DNA of 64,000 nucleotides from the NCBI GenBank assembly GCA_020086605.1, contig JACBWW010000068.1, forward strand, positions 324,137-388,136, in the 5' to 3' direction. The position numbers were made by a program, and so were the translations under genes. Source of the stretch: Lanius collurio. Its lineage: Eukaryota > Chordata > Aves > Passeriformes > Laniidae. Shown piece by piece: positions 10,181 through 23,800 of the stretch (the first letter of the stretch is position 1; every line of letters starts with the position of its first letter). The notes under the pieces are model-generated. The model was not told where the DNA came from and did no database searches. It saw only the letters and a list, made by a program, of their open reading frames with translations.

Positions 10181-13019
10181 TGGCACTTTGTTGGGGTGGA
10201 GCCCCCTGTGCCCCCCGGCCGTGTCCCTGCCGTGTCACTGAGTCAGGGCTGCCTTAGGTTCCAGCCCCCCGGGCTCTGAGCTGGTGGGTGTTTGTCCCAT
10301 CCCCGCCCCTGGGATCCCCTTTCCCCCTGTCTGGGATAAAACCAGCAGGATGGAAAGCCCTGCTCTCTCACCTGGCTGACTCTGCCCATGTGGGGTGCTC
10401 TGACCCCCCCAGGATAGAGGGAATAAATGACTTAACACCATAAGAGGTTTGAGCTCTATTTCTCTTCTCACCTTCTGCTCTGGGGTAGCTGTCAACAAAC
10501 ACTGGCTTAAGTGGGGCTGCTCAGTCAAGGGATATCTGGGCTGTTTGTGAATGGTCTAAGGATATTCCGAGACATAAAGAGGCAAGCTTGCCACAAAATT
10601 AAGCAGTGGACAGCTGATAACCCCGAGAGGACTTGAGTCTAATTATCCCAAGAGAGCAGGGGAGACACCTCAGCCTCTCAGGGATCTGCTGCGCTTCAGC
10701 ACAGAAAGCAAATTCAGTCTGCACACAGAACTGTTCTGATGCACAAAAAGCAAAATAACAAAACAAAAGCAGGTAAATCATCACTGCCAATAATAGGACT
10801 TGATATAAAAATAAATCCTTGCAACTGTATATTATTTGTTTAACTGGATTTTTGTAGGGAAAAAAAATCTTAATATCTCAAGCCTATAAGGGCAGATTTG
10901 ACAGGGAGAATTTATATGAGTTTTAGAGCATTTCAACATTACAAACATACAGGGAGCTGCCTTTTTTTTGCCTTTTCTCTGCTCTCCTCCACCCTCTTGT
11001 CCCTCTGCTCTCTCACACATTCTGCTGCCTCAGGCAGTGCTGAAGAGCCTGAGAAAATAAAAAGCCTTTGGTGCCTGCACTCCACAACATCTTCCAGGGG
11101 GAAAATGGGCAACACTGGCCAAGAATCAACCCCACAGAGGAGAAACAACTGAAATTCCACCCATAAGGATCATCACAGAGAGCCACTATTGAAACAGTGA
11201 CCAGTTCTGCAACTGAGAGGAAAAAAAATAGGCTTTATAGAGGTGAGACACACTGATAGGTCTGTGTGGCCATCCAGTGCTGCTCAGTGTAATTCCATTT
11301 TTGAGTGGGGAGTTATCAGCTGCAGCTCCTCGGGTCAGACAGGCACCTATGAAACCTCAATGCACAACGAGGAGGGGGTGGAGGAATAAAGCAAGAACAT
11401 TTAAAAACAGGTTTTACCTTTTTTCTTTCCCTAAGAAAGGAACAGAGTGGGGCTGAGGGTTGCTAGGTGGCGATGTGTCTGAGGGAAAATTGACTTTTCT
11501 CTTTCTGCACACTCCACTTAAACACTGCTGCTCTCACTACACCACTTCTTACATTTCTGTTAGAATGGATTTCACAGGAGAAAGGGGAACCAAGAATTCT
11601 CCTTGAAGCAAGAGGAGGTGTTTGCTTTGAAATCCATTCAGGTGTGATGAGGAAATACAGTTAAAATGGACTGAGAATGCACCAAGTCCAGAAATGTAGG
11701 ACAAGGAAAATGACATTTCAAGTTCCTTGCAAGCAGCAATCTCACAGCTGAGCCTCTGAGATCCACAGAGAGCAAACCCAACTCTTCCCTCCGTGAGTCA
11801 GACACCACAAAACATAACTTTAGACACTTCTTACAAAGCTTTAAGTACTCACAACTGCACCAGTGAACAGAAGATACCAAAACACACATTCTTCCCCATG
11901 TGCATTCTTCCAATTTTTTTTTTCTTTTAAGTCATAGAGTTGCATTGCAAATAAATTTCAATCACAGCAAACTACTTGTTCCCTTAAAATAAATAAATAA
12001 ATATAAGCCCCACCAGGCAGAGCATCTCTGAGCTAAAGCTGGTGCCTTCCTTCCTGTTTTACCTGTCCCCTATAAAAGGTTTCACCAACGTGCCAGACAT
12101 TAGAGAACACAAAAGGTTTATTTTTAATTATCCCTGGAGCTTCTCAAGACTGAACTAGTAGGCTTACAGCCAGTATTGCCTTGTAACAAAAGAATTTTGT
12201 ATATTCCACCATTCTTGTCATACCCTAAACTTGGGCAGCGCTGCTTAAAAACCCCAAACACAGCATTAGTGAGGCAGGAAATGTGTTTATGAGGGAGTGT
12301 GTCACAAACTGCTGGGTAACTCAGGAATTCCCAGCAGGACCAGGCCACAAAATGCCAGGGAAACCAGAAATACAGTGATGCCTGAGAATGTCTGGAGCTG
12401 CAAGCACTTGTAGGGGCCAGGAATAGATGGTAATGACTTGTCTGGACTGGCAGATGGATTTTTAATTTTTTTTTATCATTTTTTAAAAAATTCCTCGCTG
12501 TAGTGCAGTTCTTATTCTGTACTGCTCGCTTTCTCAAAGACACAGATTTTAAACTTCACTGTGATGGGAAATAAAATTTTCAGATCACTTGTTTGGGAAT
12601 ATTTAGCAGTTTAGGACCAGCAATTTCCCACCAGATCAGAAAACTCCAAGGTATTCCTCAACTCAAAAAGCTTTTGGTTAATTAAAACCTGCCCTCATCA
12701 GCAAGAGCCATTTGTCTCCCAGCCCAAACTAAACACACCTGCTGTCCTTCCACAGTCCTTTTCAGGTGAGAATTGGGCCAGGAAAGGCAAGATCCAAGGC
12801 AGGGCACAGCCAGAGCTTCCCTGAGATCCCACTGGGGCTTGGAGGGGTTTTTTGGCATTTAAGTTTGGGTAAATATATAAAATATTCCCAGAGGTGCTGT
12901 GTGAGGCCTCTGGTTTATCAAGAATATTTTCTATTTCTTAATGGTATCTTGCAGTTGTTTTTCTCTTTTTAGTTTTCTTAGGCTGGGCTGAGAACACTTC
13001 AGAAATGCAGCCAAAGCAC

Positions 13020-13150
13020 AAACAACAGATAAATCTGGTTTATCTGCGTGGAAAAATTGTTACATGCTAATTAAAAACCTGATAATCTTTCCTGTTATTT
13101 GCATACTAATTTCAATTTCTGAAGGGTTGATGATAATCACAAACATAATT
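13020..13150. promoter_or_regulatory. AT-rich patch with POU octamer and homeobox-like cores (candidate enhancer)
   Basis: This non-repetitive stretch contains an exact POU octamer ATTTGCAT (13097-13104), several TAAT cores and TGATAAT-type words, the composition typical of conserved non-coding developmental enhancers near transcription co-factor genes. Conservation cannot be assessed here, so this is only a candidate. Confidence 0.2.
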
Positions 13151-13612
13151 CAACCTGAACTACAAAGAGTCTCAAACACCACCAGATCCTCCAGATGCAA
13201 AGAGTGAAGTGCAAACGTTGCCATGCCCTGACATTGTGTTAGCAGGGCAAAGAAATTACTTTATAGTCTTCCAATAGGAGAATTGAGAGGATTAAAAAAA
13301 AAAAAGAAAAAAAGAAGAGAGTACTACAGAAAAAAGAAAAAAAAAAACAACAATTTTAAGTCAGGTTAACGCTCAGGCATCTAAACCAGGTTTAATTTAG
13401 GAAAATTAGGAGCCAGACCTTGTTTAGAGGTTCAATTTCAAAATTACTGTGCATATCCCTCAGCTTTGGGAAGGAGCAAATCCAGTTTCCAGAAGCCACT
13501 AATTACAAGGCTAAGAAATAAAGGAGAGAGCTCCAAGATTGCTAAAGTCTTTGAAAACATTTCCCCTTATAGCTCACTTGGCAAGACATAAAATACACTT
13601 TTTAAAATATAA

Positions 13613-13627
13613 ATATATATATATATA
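13613..13627. repeat. (TA)n microsatellite
   Basis: A pure alternating AT run of about 15 bases, followed by ACAC. It lies in intergenic DNA. Confidence 0.7.
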
Positions 13628-15727
13628 CACGGTCTAATTGAGCTTAGATGTCAAATCCATGCAAATCCATGGAGCTGACCTTGCTTGCACACAGACTGAA
13701 TATTACAATAATTAGAACTATAAATGAGATAAAACCAGGATTCCTAATGCTGTCCCATGCATTAGAATCAATCACAGCTTTTCTTACAAAATGGAATAAT
13801 TTTTAATAAATAAATTTCTACACATCAAAGCAATTACTTATCCTAAATATTAAGATTAAAATATTAATAAGTACCTATTGCAAAACCCAATTATATAACT
13901 TGCAACCTAGTCCATTAAATTTAAATGAAATTTCATTCATGCTCTAAGGCTATTCTTTTCCAATTGAGGGTCTTGCTCTCTATTATTAAAAAAGTATTTG
14001 ACCTTAATAATATTTTTTTACCACACCAAAAAAAAAAATAAAAATTTCCCAACCTTAAACTTATCCCAAACTGCAGTGTTCTCACAAACCCAGCCACCCA
14101 GAGAACCTTCAGGATGATGAGGGGCATCCTCTGGATCAATAAAGGAACAAAAAGAACAAAGAGGTGATGCCCTTGCATTGTTTATTAGCACAAGAAGAGT
14201 AAGTTTTAAGTGTATCTGATTTATTCACATGGATGTGTGTGTGCAGTGCTCGGTAGGACACAAGGGGAATGTTCTAAATTGTATTAATTCCATTAAATAA
14301 ATACTGCAGAGGATGTCCCTGCTGTCCAAAAAGACAAATTCAGGTCTCAGAAATAGAGAAATAATAGGGAAAAACCTCACAAGAGTAGTCAGCCCTCCCT
14401 GTTCCAAAACACAACGTTCCAACATTGCTGCTCTGCAGTCAGGACAGGCCTGACAGTGAAAGGGACCTGAAACCTTTTCCAAAAGATCAAATCACCATTT
14501 CCACAGGCACAAAAGACAAGACATTTGTCCTTCCAAAAATGAAACCTGGAGAATGCTGAAAATTCTCCACCAAAGCCATTTTTCAGTGCAATCAATGCTA
14601 GTTTTTCTTATTGTGCTTTTGCTGTTTTCACTTTTAAAAAATGGAAAAAGAAGTTTGGTTTTTGTTTTTTTTTTTTTTTTTCCATGTTTTGCATTAAAAA
14701 AGACACTTGTTATTAACTCCCAGCTTTGTGACAAAACAGTAAAGTCTTTATTTGCAAATCCCCTCACTGCCCCTCTGCCAGCTCTACCCTGCTTTTCTTG
14801 GGGATCTCACAACCATCACTCCCCACCTTCAGCAGAAGGGACCATCCTTTAACCCCAAATATTGGCTTTTAATTTACCAAAAAGTCATCAAATTCTCCTT
14901 CTGGTGAGCCCTGCCCCTGCCCCAGGTTGTACTGAAGGCTCTGAGGAACCCCAGGTGCTGCAGGAATTTGCAGGGACCACAACCCGAGCTTTGCCACGTT
15001 TTAATGCTTGTTTTTAACCCAGAGAGGAAAGGATCACAACTCCCAAATTTTACCAACAAAAAAAAAAGCCTGGAGGGGTGCAGATTTGTGGGTACACATC
15101 ATTTTTTTCCCCCAAGGCTCACATCTACCACCCCTTCACTTCCTGAAATCCACTTTTTTCCCCAAACACCACAAATATTCCACAATGTCCCCAAAATTTC
15201 CTCAGTCTTTCCCATCTTAGCACCCCCTTTCACTCACCCCCAAGCTCCTCTCTCCAACCATCTCAACACCCTTCCTCAAGAGGTGTTCTCCAGCCACCCT
15301 AAATCCCATCCCTCTCTTCCTGAACAAAGAACTTTTCCCACCAATCCCACCTTACCCAGAGCTCCCCCATCCTCTCTCCCCACAATTTCCCAATCAAAGA
15401 TGAATTCTTCACAACCCAGGATTTAAGAATTCCTTGTTTTCCCCTCTGGATCAGCCACAGCTGCTCAGCTCCCCTGGTTCTGGTTCCTGGCAGCTGTGGA
15501 GCCTCAGGACAGCCCCAAAAGCAGGCATGGGATACTGAGATCCCAAAAATGAAGTGCCAGATCACACTCTGAGTGCCTCCTCATCTCTCCCTGTCTTGGT
15601 CCTTTTCCTCTTGACCTTTTATTTGCTTTCTCTCGAGGTGCTCTCAGATACAAGAACTCAAGATAAGCAATGTTTGCTTCTCTCTTACTCCACCTTCTTT
15701 CCAAAAAGCTGGAAAAAGAGATGCCCT

Positions 15728-15877
15728 GGGTATACTGGAGTTCACACCTTCCTCCTTCCAGAAGAAATGGTAAAAAAGGCATTATTTTGTGACAGGACTG
15801 GTGGGTATACTGGAGTTCACACCATCCTCCTTCCAGAAGAAATGGTAAAAAAGGCATTATTTTGTGACAGGACTGGT
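15728..15877 (+). repeat. 75-bp tandem duplication, nearly identical
   Basis: The unit beginning gggtatactggagttcacac occurs at 15728-15802 and again, immediately adjacent, at 15803-15877. I see one base difference (cacacctt versus cacaccat). The near identity implies a very recent duplication or an assembly artefact. The unit has no coding resemblance. Confidence 0.9.
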
Positions 15878-16653
15878 GGCTAAAGAGGCAGAAGAATCCT
15901 AATGGTCCCAGCAGCTCCTTCTGATAAAGACTCCACAGAGATAAAATTCCCCTATAAATAAACCCCAGCTCTCCAGCAAGAAAAATAATAAAAAAATCAG
16001 CTGTAGGTGGTAAGCTGGGCTAATTACATAAATCAGACTATTGCCAAGAATTCTGGGCTTGTTCCTTCCACAAGTTGGAGAAATTGAACTGTCATTTGAA
16101 AATGAGTGCTCGGGCTGGGCCAGGACAATTAAAAGAGGAGTCACATCCCTGGGCTGAAGCCTGATTTGCTGCAAGGATGATAAACCAAGAGGCAGAGAGA
16201 GCCGGGCGTGCCCCAGCAGGCACTGCAGGCAGCCAAGTCACCCAGGGCAGCCTCAAAATCAAAAGCTCCCCCTTAAACGACCTTAATATTGAGTTTATGT
16301 CAGCCTTGGTGATGTGTGTGGAGCAAGAGCTGCTGCCAGGTGTGTGAGCAGCCCTGAGGAGCTGTTCCTGAGCCCCAAAATGCACACACACCCCCCCAGC
16401 AGCAGCCTGGGGCTCCCAGCACTCCCAGCTGAGCTGCTTCTGGGTCAAAAGAAGCAGCAGCAAAAAGGTTACAAAGCATAATTTAAGAAAAAGTCAAAAG
16501 TCCTGAGCTGGGCATTCTGCTCTTTATCATGACATGTCCTTAGGGATGTGTTTTCAGGATAAATATTGTGATACATTATTTTTAAAATACAGAAATGTTT
16601 AAAGAGTATTGCTGCTTTTTTTTCTGCGTGTTCTTTATGTTGCAACTTCATAA

Positions 16654-16673
16654 TATTGCAAAGTTTTGCAATA
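16654..16673. repeat. 20-bp near-perfect palindrome
   Basis: TATTGCAAA (16654-16662) and TTTGCAATA (16665-16673) are reverse complements separated by GT. The arms contain TTGCAA words resembling C/EBP half-sites. It lies in unique DNA with no gene nearby. Confidence 0.5.
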
Positions 16674-17087
16674 CTGCTGCTTTTCTTAAATGCCTGGTTC
16701 TCCCCTGGGCACTTGAAGATATTGCACACAATTTATTTTAATTTTTTTTCAGTTTTTAAATCTAACAGATATTAAAAAAAAAAAAGTAAATTAGGCCTCA
16801 AAGTGAATCCACAAGCTCAGAGCTGGAAATTAATGAAACTTTGAACTGCACATTTTTGAGGGCCAATGGTGCAGTGCCAAAATGTTTGGGTTGGGCAGAA
16901 CACAACTTTTAAAAAGTGCAGATGGGTAAAGACTGTCAAAATACATTTTCTTGTTAAGTGTCTCACTCACCAAGTGCACTCAGCCATGAAGACATCTTCT
17001 GTCTCAGAACAAATTCACTACCTTGAGCTTTCTCTGAAGCCAGATATTTAAACATCCATAACACCATGGAAGAAATTATTATAGGTT

Positions 17088-17139
17088 CCAGTTACTTTCC
17101 ACAAAGTGCCTGGAAATTTCCCAGTTACTTTCCACAAAG
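17088..17139 (+). repeat. Two copies of a 19-bp word, 33-bp period
   Basis: ccagttactttccacaaag occurs at 17088-17106 and 17121-17139. This is a small local duplication without wider context. Confidence 0.75.
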
Positions 17140-20100
17140 AGAAGGCAGAATGCATCTAGACAGAAATTATGCATTTTTCTTTTAGAAAAGGTGAATTTTC
17201 TAAAAATCTAACACAGACAATAGATTAGAAATATCACATACACAGAACTCCTATCTGCAAGGACCCTCACAAACAGGAATACATTCAGATTCCACCTGAG
17301 GCAAATCTCCACCTCTGTGGCAGCTGCAGAAATGCAGGCAGGAAGATGAGATTGCCCTGGAGGCACAGAAGCCAGCCAGATCCTGACTCTCCTCACCTGG
17401 CCAAGGACCACGCCTTGCTTTCATCCACTCTCATCATTACAAATCAAAGAGCTCTTGGTGTGGATATTCTTTTCAGGCAGAACCTGTCTGACCTGTTAAT
17501 GCCCTGCCAAGGTGTTTAAGGAGCCAGCAGGCAGCCAGGGCAGCAGCTCAGTTAAAGGGATCCTGGTCCTGCTCCCACCCCCCTGTCCTGTGCTCAGGCT
17601 GCAGACTCCTCTCTTCAGCTCTGTTGATGGGGATATAAATTCAGATTCTTCCAGGGACCACGAAGAAGGTTTGATCTCACAAGAGAATGAAGAATTTACC
17701 CTCTGCCTAAGAGAGAAGCAGCCAATTCCTGAATTCCTGCCTGTGCATCCTGATTTGCAAGCCCAGCTCTGCAGCAACCAAAACGTTCCCATTTGGGAGG
17801 CTGCCTGAGTGGCACATCTTTGACACTGCCACATTCTTGAGACCCTTCACACATCTCAGGGAGCACAACCTGCTCCTTAACTTCAGTTAAAAATCCTGAT
17901 TTTGGTCCCAGGAAGGTGTCCCCTCACAGTTTCCCTGTGTTAGGTGAGATACACCCAGATCTAATATAAGAACAAATATAATGTCCACGAATCTCACAAT
18001 AATTAGAGTTAATTACTGTTCACAGGAATAAGCCCTGGAAAGGCAGCAGCCTCAGTAAAAAATCTGCAGTGCAGATGATCCCAAGATCAAAGTTCACCTC
18101 ACAGACTTATCAGCAGCAGGATGCAGCTACAAAGGGGAGCTCACCATTGGTTCTATCAGATATCCCCACAGATTCTCCCTGGGCACACATCCCTTCCACA
18201 GGGAAGGCCAGAACAACATAAACCAGGTGTCTGTTGATTTTCCCAAGCAAATAACCCTCCCAGCTCAAAAGCCTGTAAGCCCTTGATACTTTGTCAGGCT
18301 GCAGCAGATTTGCCACCAGTAAATTTGTGTCACTAACAACACAAATTAGGAGATCAGCTGTGCTGCCAGCGTGCAACAACACTCACACATCACTCCTGCC
18401 AAAGCTTCTGCCTGAATCTTTATTTTATTGAATTTTATGCCACCAAGAAAATCCATCTCTGGTGAGCTGTGCACCATTCTCCACATGGTTATTCTCTGAA
18501 CACAAATGTGTGAGTGGAACATGGATTTTTAAAGTTTCACCCAACCTCCCCAGCCTGGCAGTTACACCCTGCTCCCACTGCACTCACTCTGCCCAGATCA
18601 TTCTCATCTACTGAATTACACCCCACTTGTTCCCCAGGTTTGCCATGCACTGAACAAATACTGAACCCTCAGAAATGTTGGTAAACTGTGCTGGAGCTTC
18701 TCTCCAATCAGGGGACAACCATCACACGACTCAATTCTTCAACATCCTTTCTGTTGAGTTAATTTAGGCTTTGTTTTACACTTCCAGACAGGCCAACCAG
18801 CTCAGCTTTAAAGCCTGCTCCATTTAGGCTTCCTTTGCTTGCTGGAGGATTGAATTTGTGTCAGGAATGTCTGTGCAGTGAAGACAATCCCAAAGAAACC
18901 AATTAACCCCAGCAGCTGCCTTGGGATTCAGCATCAGGAGTGATATCTGAGCACTGCCAGAGGTTATCAAATACCCACCAGCTTGCAAAGTCTCACAGAA
19001 ACAAACCAAAACACCAGAGAAAAGGGATCCAACTGGGTTTGCTGCGTTGCATAACAGAGGTCCAAAATAAATCCTGCCCCTTTGGAGGCTGTGGCAGAAT
19101 GGAGCAATATTGTTTGTGATAAGCTCAGCACAGCAGTGATTGCACACAAACAGGGCCAAGTGCAGGCTGTCAGCAGATGGCAGAGAGGCCTCCCAGCTGC
19201 AATCAGGGAGTAAAGGGTGCAAATCATCAGCACACCCAAATCCTGGCAGAAACAGCAAGGTCTGGTCTCCACACACTCACATTTGTCCTCTAATATTGCA
19301 GCTACCAAGCCTAATCTTGGTCTGATGTGACTGAAGGGCAGAGAGCCCTCTGAGGATTGGAATCAATCAAAGTGCTTGTATTGATACAGTGTGTGTCAAT
19401 CACATCTCAACTCACTGATCTGAGGCTGCTGTGTCGTGATAAGGGTCTGCTTTCACAGAGCTGGCTGCCTGTATTGCTTTCCAAGTAAAATTGATAATAC
19501 ACAGCCCAAAACTGAGAACAAACTGGGGTGGGGGGGAGGTATTGATGACACCAGGACTTGTCCTGCTGTTATTTTATCCCTCATGATTTTATCCCTGCCA
19601 CTGCACCAGCACAAACTGTTGTCACTGATTTAAACCACAACAGATTCAACACCTGCTTCTCAGTACAGTGACAAATGCAAACCCCACAGCCTGAAAACAC
19701 AGTTAGGGGCTAAAATATGATGGTAGCAGACTAAGGAGTAATGCTGCAGCTCTTAAAGGACCTTTTATCAATTCCTTTCTCCCCACCTCCAGCTTAATTC
19801 CCTCTGCTGTTCCAGTTCTCATCCATTTGCATCAGAAGGATCTGGATACTGAACCTTTTAAAACACTTAAATATCTAAACTGGTAGGAATTATGAGCTTA
19901 AAAAACACCTGACTGCATGGCAAAGAAACTGGGCTAAGAATGCTCGAACACAGGACAGCCTTGGAGTTCCTTCAACCCCCATTTTCACCATTTCTCACCT
20001 CTTCTTTCACTCACTGTTGGAGTTTCCCACCTTTGGAAGAGCAGCTATCAAATTGCAGAGGTACATTTCAGTTAAAGCTGATGACAAAAACCCCTAACTG

Positions 20101-20159
20101 AAACAAAGTACCTTCCAATTATTTCCTGCTACTCAACAAAATGCAAAAGAAACTCCCAT

Positions 20160-20225
20160 AAAAAAAACAAAACAAAAAAAAAAAAAAAAAAAACAAAAAC
20201 AAACAAACAAACCCCAAAAACCCCC
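20160..20225. repeat. A-rich / (CAAA)n low-complexity run
   Basis: A long adenine run grades into CAAA repeats and then ccccaaaaacccccc. There is no adjacent retrotransposon body that would make it a poly(A) tail. Confidence 0.8.
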
Positions 20226-20744
20226 CAACCAACTATTGCTTAAAAGCATTAAATATTTAAAACGTTTCATTAATAACAACTAATTTATTTCTGTGCAATC
20301 AAAATAATCTCAGTTCACAAATGACATTGGGTGGCTTTCCTTACAGCCATACAGAACCAAGGACACCAATTCACATGGAACATTTAATTAAATAGCTGGT
20401 CCGTGGAATTTAATTCCAGCAATAAGTTGCACACTCATTTACAGCCTCCAATCTATTACCCACACACCANCCTGTTACTTTCCTTCATATTCAAACATTG
20501 ACAAATTATATTCTTATTAAGCTGTGCACCTATTCTATTTAATATATGAAAAAATTATTGATTGATAATTTTATTAAGGGCTACTATCAGTGTTGATGTA
20601 TTTAAAGCTAAGTAACTGCTCAAACATACTTCTAAAATTGGAGTTCATCATTTTGAAATAAAGGAATAGTTTGAGTAGGTATAAATGTAACACAAGATGA
20701 TATAATTATGGTGAGTACCAGCACTCTGCAATAAATCTATGCCA

Positions 20745-20804
20745 ATATTCTGAAATAGAAATATTCTGAAATAGAAATATTCTGAAATAGAAATATTCTG
20801 AAAT
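20745..20804 (+). repeat. 16-bp tandem repeat, 3.75 copies
   Basis: The unit atattctgaaatagaa is repeated exactly at 20745-20760, 20761-20776 and 20777-20792, with 12 bases of a fourth copy to 20804. The copies are identical, indicating recent slippage expansion. The array is probably length-polymorphic. Confidence 0.9.
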
Positions 20805-23800
20805 TCTCCCAAAGAGAGGTAAGATCCCAGATTTCAACACTGCTCAACTTGAACATATTGGAATTCCAGAGCACTTCTGGAAAACCATTATATTGTCTAT
20901 TGATGAGGTAAATCTAAGGATAAAAACAACTGAAAGACGTCCTTAATAGACCTCATATTTTGGAGGGGAGTTCAAATGGGCAAGTGGAAGTTCTGCACGT
21001 TTTATAATCCATTATTATTCCAGGTCAGGCTAAGCAAGAAGTGCTTTAAGACACAGAAAGGGGAGAGAGGGACAGATGGAGCCGTGGATGAACTGGGGCT
21101 CTCTTCTGCCAGGAGCCAGATCCATCCAGCTCCAAAAAAAGCAAATGAAGGCAGGAGATTTCCAGTAATAAAGTTACAGTTGTAACAGGCAGATGTTTCC
21201 ACACAAACCAAACAGACAACGTGGGCATGACCCAGAAAATAAAAGCAGTTACTGCTCCTGGCACAGCTCCAGCAAAGCCCAGAGCAGGGACTGAAACTGC
21301 TCCCTTTGAAATAGAAAAGACACAAAAGGCCCTTCCTGCCCAACTGTTTAGAATTTCTCTGCCTTCCAGAGCAATAAATGTGTAGCTAAAGCAAATTTAT
21401 TCCAGTGCTATGAAATTATTATCACCAACAACACCTTGGCAGGGGATGCACAAAAATACTCTGGTGGTGTTTTGGGGCACCTTGCACTGAATGTGTCATT
21501 AAGCTTAAAGTCAGAACAGAAAGAGGAAAAAAACAATTAGAGGAGAGTAATAAATCACTCTTCAATTTGCTAAATAAGAAGCATTTCTCCTTTTAAGCTT
21601 ATGGATGACAGAAGTTTCTGCAGTGACATTGTTTGTGGCTGCCCTGCAGATTTGTAGCCAGAATTGTGCCTGCACAAGTAATTGAGCAAAAGAGGGGGGG
21701 GGAAAAATAAAAGTAATTTTGGTGTTTGCTTCTTGGGGAAAATATAAGTTCTGTTCAGGCTGAGGCAAAGCACTGCTGCTTTTTTTTCTTCTTGAACAAC
21801 AGGACAAACGGCAGAAGTTAGTAAAGCAGAGTGTTAATTGACTTCATCCTCTTCTTGTTTCACAAGCCATTCCATCGGGACACTCACCTTGGACTGGAAA
21901 AATCCATGTTCAGATCCCTCCTCCTGCAGGTCAGAATTTGAATGGCATACCAGAAATAAAGTCTGGGTTCCCAGCCAGGGAAAAGAAAATCCCAAACAGA
22001 TGCTCATTAACTAAGAACTTGCATGTTGCTTTTTACAGCAGAACTGTGAAAATTCTATGATCATTTCACTAAAGGCTGGGTGACTGAAAAGGGAGTGAAG
22101 GTTCATAAGACCACCTCAATTTTAAGGAAATTTTCACTGTTTCTAAAAGAATTGGGTTTATAATGTTGAGCTTGGTTTAAGGCACAGTGTTAGAGGCAAC
22201 AAGGAAGGTGCCAAGTGCTCCACTCCAACCCTCCCAGACACTTGATAAAGTGCTGAAATAAATCCCTACAGAAACAAGCACATAAAAAAAAAGTAGAGAA
22301 AGTAGTAAATATGGCAAATCCAAAGTACTGCAGAAATCTTTTAACTCCTTTCCTCTCGCTGCCTTTTCAGGTGTGGCACTGCCACTTCCAAGGGTGCCCT
22401 CTGTGCTCCTAGGAAAGCACCCTGCATTATTCTGGTCAGCCTGCAGTGCTTCTAATTAACAAAAACCTGCATTTTTTTCCTTTCTAAAACCAAATTAAAC
22501 ACACCAAATCCTATGGAGCACAAGAAGAATGGGCAGACTTCCCCAGCCCAGCACATCCCAGCTGTAAAACCCAGTCCATTCCATTCCCACCATAAAACTT
22601 CCCAGACCAAACCCACTCAGTGAATAATTTCCCTGCATTGCTGGGCAATTCAGGCTGTAAGAAATCCGAGTTTTGGTAAAACAGACAAACTGAGCACAAA
22701 TCCCAAGGCCAGCATTTGAGAAATGACACTCATTTAGGAGCAAGGGCACTGACAAGTTCCACATGGGATGTGCTCTCACCCTCACCAGCACCACATTGAG
22801 CCAGCAGAGATTTTCAGAGCACTGCTGGGTATCTGATGACAAATTCCATCCCAGCCAGAAGATCCCTCCCCCTCCACTTGCCAGACAACACTTACAGAGA
22901 TAACATTTCAGCAAACACCCTTTACTTGGGGGAAGAACACCACCAGCCCCCACATTTTATCCCCAATGAGCAGAAAAGGGCTGGTTGGGAAGAAAAGCCC
23001 CATTGTGTGGCTGCTGCTGCTGCCCAGGAGCTCTGGGCAGGAACATCTGGGATGCTGAAGGATGCCAGGATGTGTTTACAAACTGCAGGACTTCTGAAAA
23101 ATTCCTTCCAAAGGAACACGCAGGCCCTTTGTTCCTGCAGGAATTTCCAGCCCTCTGCTGGCCCTGCTAATGGGGTTCCCCTGCCCCTAAAACACACTGA
23201 GGCGCCAGGCAGACAACTGCCCCATTTTCCAGCCTATTTAACAAGTTGAAAACATTCTTTTATTTTCTTGCTACGGTAAACTCGGAGAAAAAGAGGGTGA
23301 AACTTTCTGGGGGTAAGAATAATTCATTGTTTTTTTAAAACAAAACAAGCCAAGCAAGCAGCTGGGCTATGTAACACTCCTTACGTCCAAGAAAACCCTA
23401 AAATTAATGGGATGGCCCTGACACCACTCACAGGAAGCTGCTCTGGGAGATCCTGAGTAATACAAACAGCTAAAGCTTTAGGAAAGACAAAAAGAGGGAT
23501 GTCAGGAATTCAGTCATTCAGATATTTGACCAAAAAACAGATTTACTGATGTTTATAAGAGATGATATTGGTATTTTCTGTGTGGCTCATCAATTTAAAA
23601 GCAGAACCCTCTGCATGTTATTAGTCAGGGTTTTATTATTTCAAGCTTTTGGTATTCATACAATATCAGATGAGTCAGGCTGCATCTCAAGGATTGAGCC
23701 ACTTATGTTTTTCCATCACATCATTACTCAGCTGAAACATCACATTTCCATATTTTTTCCTCTTCCATTAAATTAAAAACAAAAAAAAAAAAAAAAAAAA

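Larger units (their letters stand above)
10240..15727. other. No gene seen; unique AT-rich DNA
   Basis: No frame resembles a known protein. Contents seen are a candidate conserved-looking AT-rich patch (13020-13150), a short TA run (13613-13627), A- or T-rich runs (about 13290-13350, 14665-14681) and a pyrimidine-rich low-complexity stretch (about 15100-15420) that yields spurious proline/serine-rich frames. Confidence 0.6.
15878..20744. other. No gene seen; unique DNA with minor repeats
   Basis: No recognisable exon. Minor structures are the near-palindrome at 16654-16673, the 19-bp repeated word at 17088-17139 and the A-rich run at 20160-20225. One ambiguous base (N) is present at about 20470. 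Confidence 0.6.

Noticed and set aside
15100..15426. Ser/Pro-rich 152-codon plus-strand frame
   Set aside because: Produced by a pyrimidine-rich low-complexity stretch; no homology.
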